Source: Diospyros lotus (lineage: Eukaryota; Streptophyta; Magnoliopsida; Ericales; Ebenaceae). From it: a stretch of DNA of 64,000 nt. The first letter of the stretch is position 1. Every line of letters starts with the position of its first letter. Below are positions 10,994-50,483 of this stretch, piece after piece. The stretch spans positions 26,860,753 through 26,924,752 of the forward strand of contig NC_068349.1 of assembly GCF_014633365.1 (NCBI RefSeq). The letters run 5' to 3'. Both the position numbers and the translations under genes were made by a program. Under the pieces are notes generated by a model. It saw nothing but the letters and a program-made list of their open reading frames with translations, was not told where the DNA came from and did not search any database.

Positions 10994-11696
10994 ATTGTTG
11001 TAGCATATCCTTCAAAGGGAAGTTCTCTCGGAGAAGTCTTGATACTCAAGAGAATAAGTTCTCCTAAAATAGTTCTTCGAGGGAGGAAGTTGTCCTGGAG
11101 AACTATTACGTGCCATAAGAAGTCACTCGATTAAACATCATCTTCGAGTAGATCACAGGGAGACTCTTTTACTTCACAACTTTGCCCCCATATTGTCTTA
11201 CACAATATGGCTCGCCTTCTTCAGACTCTCCTTTCTCTATTGGACTTTCTCTTGGGGGAATTTCTCACTAAGGCTTTTCTGAGCTTAACCCCAAGACAAT
11301 CATGTGCGGCTAGAAGAATCGTGTATTATGCAATTTGAAGAGTCTCAATCGACACCTATAAATACCTATTGACCTTTTGAGTTTAGGGGGTCTTTTTTCC
11401 ATCTTTTCATCTCTCAACACCCGTATAACTCTTGTTTTTATAGAGAATTCTCCACTTCTCCCAAATTATTTCCATTGCATACTTCATCCATACAACATTT
11501 GCATTTTTACTCCATCATGACAACATCTAACTTAAGCATCGAAGGGTTTGTATTGGAGAAATCCTCATGTGCCTTTTAATTGTTTCTTGCCTTGTAGACA
11601 TTTCCTCCAAATACATATCAACTCTCCCGAACAACAGAGACTTCCTCCGGATAACCTTTTCTCAAGCTACCCTTATCCAAACCTCTTTTAGCTTTC
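10994..11696. mobile_element. LTR-derived host sequence interrupted by the family A element
   Basis: CCTATAAATACC at about 11352 resembles an LTR TATA box, and GCATCGAAGGGTTTGT at about 11535 matches the LTR at 6820. The sequence is cut at 11696 by the family A insertion (target site CTTTC) and continues at 17194. Its end at 17331, TTAGGCAACAACA, again matches the family terminus. It is best read as one old LTR split by a younger relative. Confidence 0.5.
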
Positions 11697-12950
11697 TGTT
11701 GTTGCCAAAATACAACGATTAAAATTTGTGATGTGGGGTCCACTCGAGCTCGTTGTCGAGTGAAGTTAGGTTGCCATAAGAGAAGTTGCCTCAAGGGAGT
11801 TCGCCGCAAGGGTTTCGCCACTATCTCTTTCGCCACAAGGCTTCGTCACTAGCTCTTTCACCACTAGCTCTCGCCATAAGGTTTTGCCACAAGTTCTCGC
11901 CACTAGCTTTTGCCTCAAGGCTCCACCACTAGCTCTCACCACAAGATTTTTTCATGAGCTTTTGCCACAAGGCCTTGCCACTAGCTCTTGCCACGAGCTT
12001 TTGCCACAAGGCTTCACCACTAGCTCTCGCCACAAGGTTTTACCACGAGCTTTTGCCTTTGCCACGAGGTCTCACCGCAAGCTTTTGCCTTCGCTGCTAG
12101 GTTCGCCATAAGCTTTTGCCTTTGCCACGAGGTCTCCCTGCAAGCTTTTTCCCTAGCCACTAGGTTCGCCACAAGCTTTTGACCCTATTGATGCTCAGAA
12201 AATGGGTTAAAAGGCTCGCAGGAATCTTTCCCCGCGAAGACCCTCTGATGCCAAAGTCAGTCTCGAATCCCTATGTCTATTCACCAAAATAGTGAAGATG
12301 CATTCAAAATGTCTCAATTTTATCGAAGTTCCCAGTCCCCATCAATGTCCTATAGTTGGCTATTTATAGGGCACGATTCTCAAGGGAGGCTAGCGCTGAC
12401 ACGTGGCGATTGCTGAGTAGGGCTTAGGCTTGGTTGAGAAGAGGTTTTTACCACCACTCTCTAGTCGAGAGGCAGCTCACGGCATGATGCCGCAAGGCAG
12501 CCCTAGGCAAGCAGTCGCGAGCTGGCTGCCCTTAGCTCGTGGCGAGCAGCCGTTGGGGTAGCTCGCAACAAGGAGCCACAAACTGGCTGCCTGCAGCCCA
12601 CAACAAGCAACTGCGAGTGGGTGGCTCGCGGCATACTACTGAGAGGTAGCCCAACCAACTTGCGACAAGCAGTCACAAGCTGGCTGCCTACAGCCCTCGA
12701 CAACCAGGTGCGAGCGAGCGTGCCGCCACGAGGCAACCCGCTGCAAACAGCTCCATCCGCGAGGCTGGCACGCTACCACGGCCTCGCGGCAAGGTCCTTA
12801 CCATGAGGTTCGCATGCGTCAAGCTGTTGCGACCTCGCGATAGCGGATCAGTTGGCGAAAATCCTTTTTGTCGCCAGTTTTTCTTCATTTTTCACTTATT
12901 TTTCTAAAAATTCCTCATTTTTCTCTCCTTCTATTTTCCATGGTACAACA
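11697..12950 (-). repeat. 3' LTR of the family A element
   Basis: Plus-strand ends are TGTTGTTGCCAAAATAC and CCATGGTACAACA. It contains the GCCACAAGCTTTTGCCAC-type minisatellite (about 11810-12180) and a GC-rich block of GCAGCCGCGAGCTGGCTG-like units (about 12480-12860). It is about 110 bp longer than the partner LTR, mostly from repeat-number differences. Confidence 0.85.
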
Positions 12951-12959
12951 ATTGTCCCC

Positions 12960-14180
12960 CACTCTTTTGTTTTTTCTTTAGACAAAATTAGAGAGTAGAG
13001 ATATCAGCTAAAGAGTCGGGTCTAGCACCTAAACTCAATCGAGGGTTCTCGAATACCCCAAAGATCTTACTTCGACTCGGGGCTGGAGTACTAAATTATC
13101 TCTGGACCACCATGCCTTCGATAGATAAGCTTTACTGTGGAATTCTTGTCAGGTGTCTAAGCTTGTCGAGAGGCCTAGGTGCTGGATCAGCCAAGGAGTC
13201 GGGTCTAGCTTGGGAGCATAGCACCGGACTCAGTCAAGGGATCCCGACGAGCCTGCGGGCACAATCTTTGGAGCATTTGGTGATCCCAGGGTAGGTCATT
13301 GTGTTCTCCATGTTTGTCTTTCATGATTAGTTTACCTTAGGGAATTTGGGTTTGGCTAGTGGTCTGGTGCGGGATTCTACCAAACATCCGAGTTTGTCGT
13401 GAGACCTAGGCGCCAGATCGACCAAAGAGTTGGGTCTAGCTTAAAATGAATAAAACCCAACTCAAGCGAGGGATCTAGGTGAGTCTGCGGGCATAGGCAT
13501 CAGATGTTCTCATGATCCCAGGCTAACTCGTGGTCATAGGCATCGGATTGCAACTGGGTGACTCAATTCCGATAAGTGGGATCATGGTAGAACTGCCATA
13601 GCGTTGTTGTCTTTCCATGCCTTCCTTGGGCCAATCTACCTCAGGGGATCTGGGTTTGGCTAGTGGTCCGGCGTAGGATTCCTACTAGGTATCCGAGTTT
13701 TTTGGGAGACCTAGGCGCCAGATCAACCAAGGAGTTGGGTTTAGCCAAAAAGACATAGCATCGAACTCAAACGAGGGATCCGGGTGAGTCTATGGGCATA
13801 GGCATTGATTCCTCTAGTGATCCCGGGCCAGCTCATGGTCATCAGCACCAGATTGCCACTAAGCGACTTGACCTTCGGGAGCGATCTTATGCTAGAGCTA
13901 TCAGGTGATCATTTCACTTCTTTTTCACCTTCTTAGGGCCAGTCTTCCTCAGAGAATCTAGATTTGGCTAGTGGTCCGGCGCGAGATTCCTACAAGACAT
14001 CCGAGTTTATTAAGAGACCTAGGCGCCAGATCGACCAAGGAGTTGGGTCTAGCCAAAAAGGCATAGCACCTAACTCAAGCGAGGGATCTGGGTGAGTCTA
14101 CGGGCATAGGCATCAGATGTTCTGGTGATCCCGGGCCAACTCGTGGTCATCAACACCAGATTGCCACTATGCGACTTGAC
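12960..14180 (-). repeat. Noncoding tandem repeat of about 300 bp in the internal region
   Basis: Blocks containing GACCTAGGCGCCAGATCGAC, then GTTGGGTCTAGC, GAGGGATC and GATCCCGGGC recur at about 13390, 13700 and 14010, with a diverged unit at about 13020-13300. This takes the place where pol would normally be. A reverse-complement copy of the diverged unit is at 1-262. Confidence 0.75.
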
Positions 14181-14639
14181 CTTCAGAAGCAAGCTGTGCT
14201 TGAGCTATCGTACCTGCATGACACATACAAATAATCCAAGCTCATGGAGATTTTATGTGGCTCGGCTTATAGTTTTGCCTACTCCACGAGAATACATGGG
14301 ATATATTCTTTTATTTATCGGGAGGTGTTATTACAATGGAAAGTTAAAAACAGTCCCAGCCCCCAGCTTGGTCAAGTAACGTTTTCGGTGACAGTCTTAA
14401 CTTTGCGTCTCGTGCTTCGTCCCCTTCCCTGGGGTTAAAGCTGGGAAGTATCTCTCGGGGTGCATGGTATTCTAAGCTTTTCCTATCGCCTCACCTTGTA
14501 GTGTCGGTATTGTGCACATGTTGGGGCCTAACATCTTTTGAATTTTGTAAGGTCCTTCACACTTCAGCCTGGGTTTCCCTTCCTCTTCTATTACCTTCCC
14601 CTGCGTCCAAAATTTCCATTTGCATGATAAACTGTTTTG

Positions 14640-15110
14640 CTTAGTCGAACAACTCAGTCACAGAATTTGGCTTGGAGAAGGCTAAGGATCTTTTAAGAGA
14701 GGCGTATGTAGTTTCGTTTAACAGGGCTGATGCCCCAATCCGACTGGGAGATCCTTCACTTCCTACATCGCGGCTCTGAACCGTTCGACGTATTGCTTTA
14801 GGGATTCATTCGGCTTATGTTGTAAGCTCATTAGATATATTGCACTCTTATTCTTCAGGAGATAGGTAGAAAATGCATTTAGGAATTCTTTCTTCAACTG
14901 TTCGAATGATAGTATATGTCCTACTGGTAATTCAATGAACCACTACTGAGCTTCTCCTGCTAGGGAGAGTGGAAAATCCCTGCACCAAGTGACCTCATTC
15001 CATCCATGTAACATGGACACTACGACAAAATGCTGTAAGTGTTTCTCGGGGTCTTCCTTTCCTGAGTATACCGAAAGCTGTGGCAGTTCGAACCCTGATT
15101 GCACTGATTG
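14640..15110 (-). pseudogene. Broken gag (retrotransposon gag domain) of the family A element
   Basis: The minus strand reads YSGKEDPEKHLQHF, then GWNEVTWCRDFPLSLAGEAQ, stop, WFIELPVGHILSFEQLKKEF and later ESLKQYVERFRAAM. The order DPxxHLxxF, LxGxAxxWF, LPxGxIxSFxxLxxxF, ESLxxYVxRF is that of the plant Ty3/gypsy gag domain. At least two in-frame stops (within AQ*WF and after RAAM) show it is not functional. Intervals and frame changes are approximate. Confidence 0.75.
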
Positions 15111-15607
15111 CCTTTAGAGTTCCTCAGATAGAGGGAACCCTTTTAGGGGAGTTAACTTTGGCACCATCATTACCTACTTATACTCTAGCACATTTTTTAT
15201 GAGGCATTTGATGTCAGACACGTTGAGTGTTTCCTGTTTCGCTTCATTTTGGCAAAGAGATAGGTCATTAGGGACTCCCGAGTAGGTGTTTTATGATGTC
15301 TCTCTATACATGAGAGCTTTTCTTACCCTCATGCTATTTTTTCTTCTCAAGTTCGTTACTTCCAAGACTTGACTATTCAACCCTGGAGTTTTGATTCTCA
15401 TCCTTGTCGATGGGCCCTTGAGGGTTGTCTTGGGATCTCCGATGTTCTACCCTCGTATCGATTTATCCCATGTGGGGAACGTGAATGTCCGGCATTAGTT
15501 CACGTAACAAAGTAGTGACTTCCTATAGTCTTCTCATATTCTCCTCATTGTTCATCATGAGTTCATCATTCTGTTGTTTCAGCTCCTCAAAATTCTTTCT
15601 CAATAGT

Positions 15608-16005
15608 TCATAATCTGAAAGTAAGACCATGGGGTAGAGCTATTCTTGATGTCCCCACGAGATTTCTATTTGGAATTGAAGATTGTCCAGAGGAGTGTTG
15701 TTCCTGACTAGCGGGCACTGCATGTGGGACTTGTTCCTCTCGCCCCATCGCATATCTCCTCAATCTAGCTACGTGTGCTTCTCCTTGCTCTAAACCCTCC
15801 ATGCCCCGAGTCTTGTGGTATGGTTGTATTCGAGCATAGGAAAGTTCCCAGAATGCACTTCGTTGTTAGGGTGATCTACTGAAAATTTTGGTACTGTAGA
15901 GTGCACCTGATGGGGGCCTTTAGTGGCTTCCATCCTGGTACGAGCATTCATTCGAGCGAGGTCAGGCAAGTTTGCCCAACCGGATGATCTTGTCTCTCTC
16001 GGCAT
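15608..16005 (-). pseudogene. N-terminal gag region of the family A element
   Basis: The first ATG (complement of 16003-16005) lies about 35-50 bases after the primer-binding site, where a Tat-type gag starts. The frame begins MPRETRSSGWANLPDL. A second overlapping frame (15608-15802) carries a Q- and E-rich stretch, suggesting a frameshift within one original gag. No catalytic motif is expected here. Confidence 0.5.
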
Positions 16006-16053
16006 CTTGTGTTAAAATTCACTTTTTGTTGTGTTTCCCATAGACGGCGCCAA

Positions 16054-17193
16054 ATTGTTGCAAAAATACAACAATTAAAATTTGTGATGTGGGGTCCACT
16101 CGAGCTTGTTGTTAGGTGAGGTTAGGTTGTCATAAGAGAAGTTGTCTCAAGGGAGTTCGCCACTAGAATGCTCACCGCAAGGGTTTTGCCACTACCTTTT
16201 TCACCACAAGCTCTTTTACCACTAGCCCTCGCCATAAAGTTTTGCCACAAGGTCTCGCCACTAGCTCTCACCGCAAGCTTTTTCCTTCGCTGCTAGGTTC
16301 GCTGTAAGATTTTGCCTTCGCCACGACGTCTCACCGCAAGCTTTTACCTTCGCTGCAAGCTTTTACCTTCGCTGTAAGCTTTTACCTTCGCTGCTAGGTT
16401 CGTCGCAAGCTTTTGACCCTGTTGATGCTCAAAAAATGGGTTAGAAGGCTCGTGGGAATCTTCCCCCACGAAGACCCTCCGATGCCAAAGTCAGTCTCGA
16501 ATCCCAATGTCTATTCACCAATACAATGAAGATGCATTCAAAATGTCTCAATTTTACCGAAGTTCCCCATCCTATCAATGTCTTGTAGCTGGTTATTTAT
16601 AGGGTATGATTCTTAAGGGGTGGCTAGCGCTGACAGGTGGCGATTGTTGAGTGAGGCTTAGGCTTGGTTGAGAAGAGGTTTTTGCCGCCACTCTCTAGCT
16701 GGGAGGCAGGTCACGGCATGCTTCCACAAGGCGGCCCGGAGCAAGCAGCCGCGAGTTGGTTACCCTTAGCCGGTGGCGAGCAGCCCAGCCAGCTCGCGGT
16801 AAGCAGCCGCAAGCTGGCTGCTTGTAGCCCGCGGCAAGTAGCTGCGAACGGGCGTGCTGCCTCAAGGCTGCCAGCGACAAATAGCCGCGAGCCTTGCGGT
16901 TAGCCTCCAGCCCCGAGGCTGGCATGCTGCCACGGCCTAGTAGCAAGCTCCTTGCCACGAGGTTCGCATATGGCAAGCTGTCGCGACCTCGCGGCAAGCT
17001 CCACGTCGCGCGACTCGCGGCCAGGTGCCATGAGGCTTGCCTTCGTAGCTAGTCCTCGCGACAAACTGCCGTGAGGCTGGCAACTGCGGATCAGCTGGCG
17101 ATAATCTCTTTTATCGCCAGCTTTTCTTCATTTTTCACTTATTTTTCTAAAAATTCCTCATTTTTCTCTCTTTCTATTTTCCATGGCACAACA
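16054..17193 (-). repeat. 5' LTR of the family A element
   Basis: It matches 11697-12950 in the same orientation, with the same succession of blocks: TGTGATGTGGGGTCCACTCG, minisatellite, GATGCCAAAGTCAGTCTCGA, GC-rich repeats and a CCATGGCACAACA end. The minisatellite (about 16150-16410) is shorter than in the partner LTR. Confidence 0.85.
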
Positions 17194-17331
17194 CTTTCCC
17201 ATAGAACGAATCAAGCACTCTCATAACTCTGCTGACTTCTCATAAACAGGCCTTATATTCCCAGTTGGTTCTGTCAGCTTCTTGCTGAATTCCTGAAAAT
17301 AAATTTTATTTGTTATATTTAGGCAACAACA
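17194..17331 (+). mobile_element. Tail of the older LTR split by the family A insertion
   Basis: The sequence continues 10994-11696 across the insertion and ends TTTAGGCAACAACA, the shared LTR terminus. It is followed by CAATA, the same five bases that follow the LTR end at 1005. It contains no gene. Confidence 0.45.
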
Positions 17332-18331
17332 CAATAGGTAGTCGACAAGTTATTTTGAAATTTGAAAAAATAGTTGATAATTTTTCCAACTTTGAAAGGC
17401 AATCGACTATTTAATCTTGAAAAATTAATATAGAAGGCACACACTAAACCCAATCAACTTATTTTGGCAAGCAATCAACAGTTTGTTTCAACTTTGAAGA
17501 ATCAGTTAATAATGTATTTTAACTTTGAAGAATCAATCAATAGTCTTAGAAAAGAAGTTGACAATTTTGCCGCTATATTCAATGTTTAAATATTTTTTCT
17601 TCTATTTTAAAATTATTTTGTTTGCCTTTTAAAATAAAAAAATGACAAGTTAAAAATCATTTTCAAAAACTATTCAAAATAGTTTAACCTTGATGAGGAC
17701 TTGTTTTAAAATTATTTAAGCAACATTATTAAAGTTCAAAACTATTTTTAAGAATTGTTCAAAATAGTTTTGATGGGGACTTATTTTAATATTATTTAAT
17801 TAATACTTATTAAATTTTTTGTGTTAAAATACTCATTATCAAAATCAAACTAACAGTATACTCAATACATTAAAATTACAATAACAACAATAATTATACA
17901 TATCAATAAATAAGTTGCGCACATATAATGTATGATAAGTGACTAATTTACATAAAAATGACTATTTTATCCTAATAATAAGAATGTGCTGCACACAAAT
18001 TCAACAAGGCATGCGTCACGACCAAATGTTTGATACAAAAGAAGCGGATTAATAATGCAGTTAATACGTGATGGCGCAAAGTGAAATATATGATTAGATT
18101 AGGGGGGGCTAGTGTGATTTGTCTAAAATTGTATCCGTTGAAAAAAGGAACAAATTCAGCTTCTTATCGTAATTTCTGAAGCGATGTCTCTCTCTCCTTG
18201 GAAGCGATTGCAGTGCTTGAAAAGTAGTGCTTTTTCATGAATATGATAGCCGAACATTGGATAGAATGTTAATCCACTAGCTATCACAGTTCATCTAAGA
18301 AGCTCTGAGTTGATAAATAATCTCCGGAACT
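17332..18331 (+). promoter_or_regulatory. Upstream and 5' leader region of FTSHI1
   Basis: About 1 kb of A/T-rich DNA separates the last LTR from the FTSHI1 start codon. Short GTCGACAA- and AATCAATCAATAG-like repeats lie at 17340-17570. No clear TATA box position can be fixed; AT-rich candidates lie around 18030-18060 and 18310-18320. The transcription start cannot be read from sequence. The proximity of LTRs (about 1 kb) is notable for promoter function. Confidence 0.4.
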
Positions 18332-46236
<27,905 letters not shown>

Positions 46237-47255
46237 TTGATACAACACTTGGGGGTGTTTGATTGGAATTGTTTTCTATAAAAAATGTCATTAATGAAAA
46301 AAATTTCATGCTTGCATGTTTGATTGCTTAATAGTTTTTATGAAAAATTTTCTTGATATAACATATTAAGACATGTTTTGATCCATTTTTCATAGAAATT
46401 TGTAACTAGGGAGGAGGTGGAAATTATTTTTGTTGGGATTTTGTAAAGGGCTGGCACACAGGTCATATTGTTTATTTGTTGACGTTGAATATTGTTGTGA
46501 TCCATCCCCTCCCTTTGTCCATGCTCTCTCTTTGTTTGTGTGGATGCATTATGATCAGGGTTGCCAGAACCATACATGAAAAGAGTTGTGTGCGCATCTT
46601 TACTTATATTGGCTGGCTGTCTATCACTGTTGATTACACAATGGGGACTGGTTCCCTTGAGAATACCTATTCTATTCTAGTATACAAGCATATGAGTAAT
46701 ACTAAACTTTTGAATTTATTAAAAAAAAAATCATTTTGTTTTCAAGAGTGGTTCAATTGATGATCCACCTATTAATGGAAAACAAACTTATCCATGATCT
46801 TACTTGATTGTCAACAAGACTCACTTTGCGCCCAAAGATCTTCACAAGAATCTTCCAAACCAAACCATATAAGCTCCCAAATTTCTCAACTATAGTTTTT
46901 GCTAAACAAAACCACTTCACTATTAAACTTGCATTTCAAGCATGTACTTGCCCATTATATGTATATATGTATATGTATATGTACAAAACAAGCAGCCCAA
47001 AAACACATTGGATTGGAACCATGGCAGTCCCCTCCAAGCAGGCAAGGCAAAATGGTCCCAAGAACAAGGGGTGGGGGGAATGAAAAAATACGCATCGTAT
47101 CAGAATACAAAGGGGCGAACTTGCTATTATTCTCTACCAAAGTATCATCTCTCTTTTATTTTGTATATATGGATCTTATTTTCTCTTCTTTCCATCACAC
47201 TAGTCTATTGGTACTTTCTTTCCGTGCGTATCTGTTTTGTCTGTGCTGTATGATG
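46237..47255. other. Spacer between the two convergent genes
   Basis: About 1 kb holds both 3' untranslated regions. A TATATGTATATATGTATATG microsatellite lies at 46965-46985 and A runs near 46725. Poly(A) signals cannot be assigned with confidence. ORFs here lack support. Confidence 0.5.
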
Positions 47256-49790
47256 TTAAGCTGCATTGCTGACTGCAAATACATCCAAAAGAGAGAGAGC
47301 CTGCAAAATTTAAAATTTAAAGCAATTTAGCATTAACTGCATTGCTGAATTGAGAGAAATTTCCACTTATAAAAGAAGGAAGAGCCTCTATAAAATTTGA
47401 ACTCATAAATATGCTCTTTATTTATTTATTATTTACCTCTGGAATGCTGAGTTCGAGGCGGAATTTGGGGCCATCATAATGATGGAGGATTGGTCTGAAG
47501 GAGTCCTCTTCCAATGGCTCACACACTTCCCTCGTCACAACACGCACCTGAAGAAGATTGAGGAGCAGAAGAAACAAAAATTTACAGTGAATTGGTTATT
47601 CCATTTGTCAAATTACAGCAGAGCCAGAGTTTCAGCAAACAAGAAAGAAACTACTTATCATCACTCCAATTAGCATACCTGAGCGGGGAATCTCGATTCA
47701 CCGGGGTTCTTTTTGTCCTCCCATGCTGTCGGATCAATATTTGTTCCTCCAAAGCTTGCTGCCTGAGAGTATATCATAAGCAACTTTGTTATGGTGCACA
47801 GATCAAACACTAACTAATTTTAGAAGTACAAACTTGAGAAGATGAGGATTAATAATCTCTGGATGAAATATTGGACCCTGCAATCCAGTCCGTGCTTGAT
47901 GCTCTAAATATGCTTAGTCATGGACAATTCAAAACACTTTGGAATAGAAGTCATTTTGAGAACTTTCCAAATTTCAAATTTGTTTAAACTGCGAAACATT
48001 TATGAATTGGGATTCATTCCAAAGCAAAATATGATACGCGAGTACTCCACAAACCGGGATTCCAGTCTTCTCTAGAGTGATTTAGAGTCCTCACCAACCA
48101 GACTTTAAGGAATTGCTTTTTTTTTTTTCTTTTTTAAGTACTAAGTTCAGAAGAATGGAAGAAATACAAACCTCAAAAATCCCATGAAGTTGGTGGGTGG
48201 AATAGTTGTACAGGAAAAGGGGCAAGCCTGGGGTAATTGCTCGGACTGAGTCCCGATAGCGCGGAGGCAAACCTGGGAGATTCATTGAAAGAAAACACCA
48301 ATTAAGAAAAGCATGTCATAAGAAGCAGAGATTAATGCTAACAATTCTTAATTACTAAAGATATTAATCAAATTAACAAACTTTTCAACTACTACAAATC
48401 ATGGAAGTAAAACCCACATATTCTAGTAATATACTCTACTTACAGAAAAAAAAAAGAAGAAGCTTGATTTCGTTTTGCATGAGAAATTGTCCTTAAATTA
48501 TCCAATAATGATCATACATGTAACCACATGCAGATTGGACCCAACTCTTCCATTCACTTTATTCAAGTGTTAATAACCATTTCAAACTTGGAATTCGAAG
48601 CATTTATCACTAAAATCGACTAATTAGTTGGATAAGATGCGATAAATCGATCTAAACCACCAATCCAGACCACAAGAAGGGGTCTAAAGTTCTGAAAAGC
48701 CAGAAAAGGAAAACAAACTGCATAGGAAGATAACGGGGGAAAACGTACCAAAAAGCTGCCTTCTGAGATTCTCTTGCATCGTATCGTTGTTGCAGACAAA
48801 GATATAGCCACCGATGGTTTCATTTCTTGGCAGGGCCTCAGATGCTGGAAGCGTCTTGAACCTCTTTTCCACACTGTTTTTGTCATTGTTATCTTTGTTG
48901 TTGTTGTTGTTATTCCCGTTCCTGTTCTTCTTCCCACTCTTTAGACTATGGTGATTTTGATGATGATGATGATGGCGATCATCTTCACCCTTACCAGTCC
49001 CACTCTTAATCCCCTTGGAATTGAGAACAACATTACCGTTGTTGTTGTTATTGTAATTCAAAGTAGGCGAGTGCTTTGAATAAATCCCTTTATTGAACCC
49101 ACCGTTAAGCCCAATCACGTTCTGCTGCTGGGACAACCCGCCTCCAATCGGTCCAAAACCAGACGAAGCCAGCTTCCATCCGTCGTTGAACCCGTTGAGA
49201 TCGGAGCCACCAATCTTCCAACTATGGTTGAACCCATTAAAATCCAAATCATTCTGCTTAAAATTGTTTGAGGAATTGGAGCCACCAATCTTCCAACTGT
49301 GGTTGAACCCGTTAAAATCCAAGTCGTTCTGCGTCAAATTGGTGGAGGAACTATCGGAGCCCCCAATCTTCCAACTGTGGTTGAACCCGTTAAAATCCGA
49401 GTCGTGCTGCTTCAAATTGGTGGAGGAACTATCGGAGCCACCAATCTTCCAACCGTGGTTGAACCCATTAAAATCCGAGCTGTGCTGCTTCAAATTGGAT
49501 GAGGAATTCCAGCCATCGCCATGATTATTAACATCGGAGCCGCCGACCTTCCAAGAATGGTTGAACCCATTGAAGTCCGACGAGTCCTTGGGCCTCAGAT
49601 TGCTGGGTGGGGTGACGTCAGGATTGAGCTCGCCGCCGACCCTGATATCGAAGTTGCGTCTCTCCTCCGGCCTCTTGAACACATAGGAATTGCTCCAAAT
49701 GGAGTCATTGAGGGAGAGATTGACCAAGTTGTTGGTCTGGACCCTGAGCTGATCGCTGAAATTCCGGAAGGATTGCTGATTGTTGTCCAT
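47256..49790 (-). CDS. NRP1: DCD-domain, asparagine-rich protein (NRP/B2 type), 5 exons, 460 aa
   Basis: Exons on the minus strand: 49790-48749, 48272-48172, 47762-47679, 47547-47437, 47300-47256. All introns are GT-AG and the sum is 1383 bases with TAA. The N-terminus MDNNQQSFRNFSDQLRVQTN and LVNLSLNDSIWSNS match plant NRP proteins. The conserved C-terminal DCD (development and cell death) domain spans about 324-455, with GGYIFVCNNDTM, LFGLPPRYRDSVRAITPGLP, LFLYNYSTHQLHGIFE, FPAQVRVVTREVC and FRPILHHYDGPKFRLELSIP. Soybean and Arabidopsis relatives respond to ER, osmotic and pathogen stress and promote cell death. This copy is longer than Arabidopsis NRP1 (about 350) because of a repeat at about 65-200 and Asn/His runs at about 250-310. 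NRP1 versus NRP2 orthology cannot be decided here. Confidence 0.93.
49190..49600 (-). repeat. In-frame tandem repeat of the DCD protein (core DFNGFNHSWKIGGSD)
   Basis: Five units with the core DFNGFNHSWKIGGSD follow each other, most of them about 25-26 residues (75-78 bp) apart, and a partial sixth (DLNGFNDGWKLASS) ends the array. The first is longer because of an Asn/Gly/Ser insertion (VNNHGDGWNSSSN). Adjacent units differ at few bases, which points to recent expansion. Confidence 0.9.
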
Positions 49791-49809
49791 CTCAACGTCT
49801 GCTAATTAA

Positions 49810-49980
49810 AATCCGAAGTCAAATCGAGAGAGAGAGAGAGAGAGATGATTTGGTAAGTGTGTAAATTGGGTTTGGTTTGGGTAGATTGATTAGATAGATG
49901 TGTGGAGGAGCGAGTAAATGGATGAGATGGGTATGGAAACGGAAGGGATTAGAGATATATATATATATACACACAGATAT
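49810..49980 (-). promoter_or_regulatory. 5' leader and TATA-like element of the DCD gene
   Basis: On the minus strand a TATATATATATATAT run (complement of about 49954-49969) lies about 165-180 bases upstream of the ATG, a plausible TATA box. A CTCTCTCT tract (about 49830-49845) follows in the leader, as is common in plant 5' UTRs. The start site is inferred only. Confidence 0.5.
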
Positions 49981-50149
49981 AGGAAGAGCGAGAAGAAAGT
50001 TCCGGGAAGGTTGAGGGGGAAGATAGCGTGGAGGTGTTTTTAGTCAAAGCGGTGTTTTTTGTTTAATGGCAGTGTAGTTGAGCGAATAAGAGAGCGATGA
50101 CGAAGACGCAGAGAGGACAGGCACAGGGAGTGAAAACGCGTTTTGTTAA

Positions 50150-50177
50150 CAGAGAGAGAGAGAGAGAGAGAGAGAGT
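50150..50177 (+). repeat. GA microsatellite upstream of the DCD gene
   Basis: About 14 uninterrupted AG units; on the gene strand this is a CT tract about 370 bases upstream of the start codon. Other low-complexity runs follow: GGGT units at about 50487-50507, GGAA units at about 50515-50528, and a poly-C plus poly-A pair at about 50585-50624. Confidence 0.85.
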
Positions 50178-50483
50178 AATATGTATCGTGGGGAGGAAAG
50201 AGTGGGGCAAATGGCAATGGGTCGCGGTCGTCGGGTGTGGGGTTGTCTCAGACTCAGTATCATTCTAGAAGGCCTCACCGTTCACATTTTGATTTGATTT
50301 GGGCTCTTCTCTCTCTTTCTTCTCTTTGCTTAGCTGTTAAGGCAAGCGCTCCTGTCCTCAGTCATTACCCGCTATTTGTACACGCGTCGCCACTGCGTGT
50401 CACCCCACCCTACAAGGCGCCGTGCCTGTTGTGGCCTTTTTCTTTTCTTTTATCGTTATTTTTTCTACCCATAAAACGAAAAG

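Larger units (their letters stand above)
11697..17193 (-). mobile_element. Complete non-autonomous Ty3/gypsy (Tat-like) LTR element, 5497 bp
   Basis: Two same-direction LTRs (11697-12950 and 16054-17193) flank about 3.1 kb of internal DNA, and CTTTC lies on both sides (11692-11696 and 17194-17198). On the minus strand the right LTR ends at about 16054 and is followed by TTTGGCGCCGTCTATGGG, a primer-binding site of the TGGCGCC type common in the Tat/Athila group. A polypurine tract, AAAAGAGTGGGGGACAAT, precedes the left LTR. The minus strand encodes only a broken gag. Protease, reverse transcriptase and integrase are absent; their place is taken by a noncoding tandem repeat. The element must therefore depend on an autonomous partner. 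Confidence 0.85.

Noticed and set aside
12503..12888. ORFs in the GC-rich block of the family A LTR (also 16664-16997)
   Set aside because: They are products of GCAGCCGCGAGCTGGCTG-type tandem repeats and appear in both LTRs.
47256..47439. Alternative end of the DCD gene by reading through exon 4 into VNNK and a stop
   Set aside because: GAG|GTAAAT is a donor and TTTTGCAG|GCTCTCTCTC at 47300 gives ALSLLDVFA, matching the conserved NRP end (LSLLDIFA).
48620..48937. ORF overlapping the DCD gene's first exon in another frame
   Set aside because: It is a shadow of the coding exon; the DCD frame has family similarity and correct splice sites.
49093..49805. Plus-strand ORFs opposite the DCD exon 1
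   Set aside because: They are antisense shadows of the in-frame tandem repeat.
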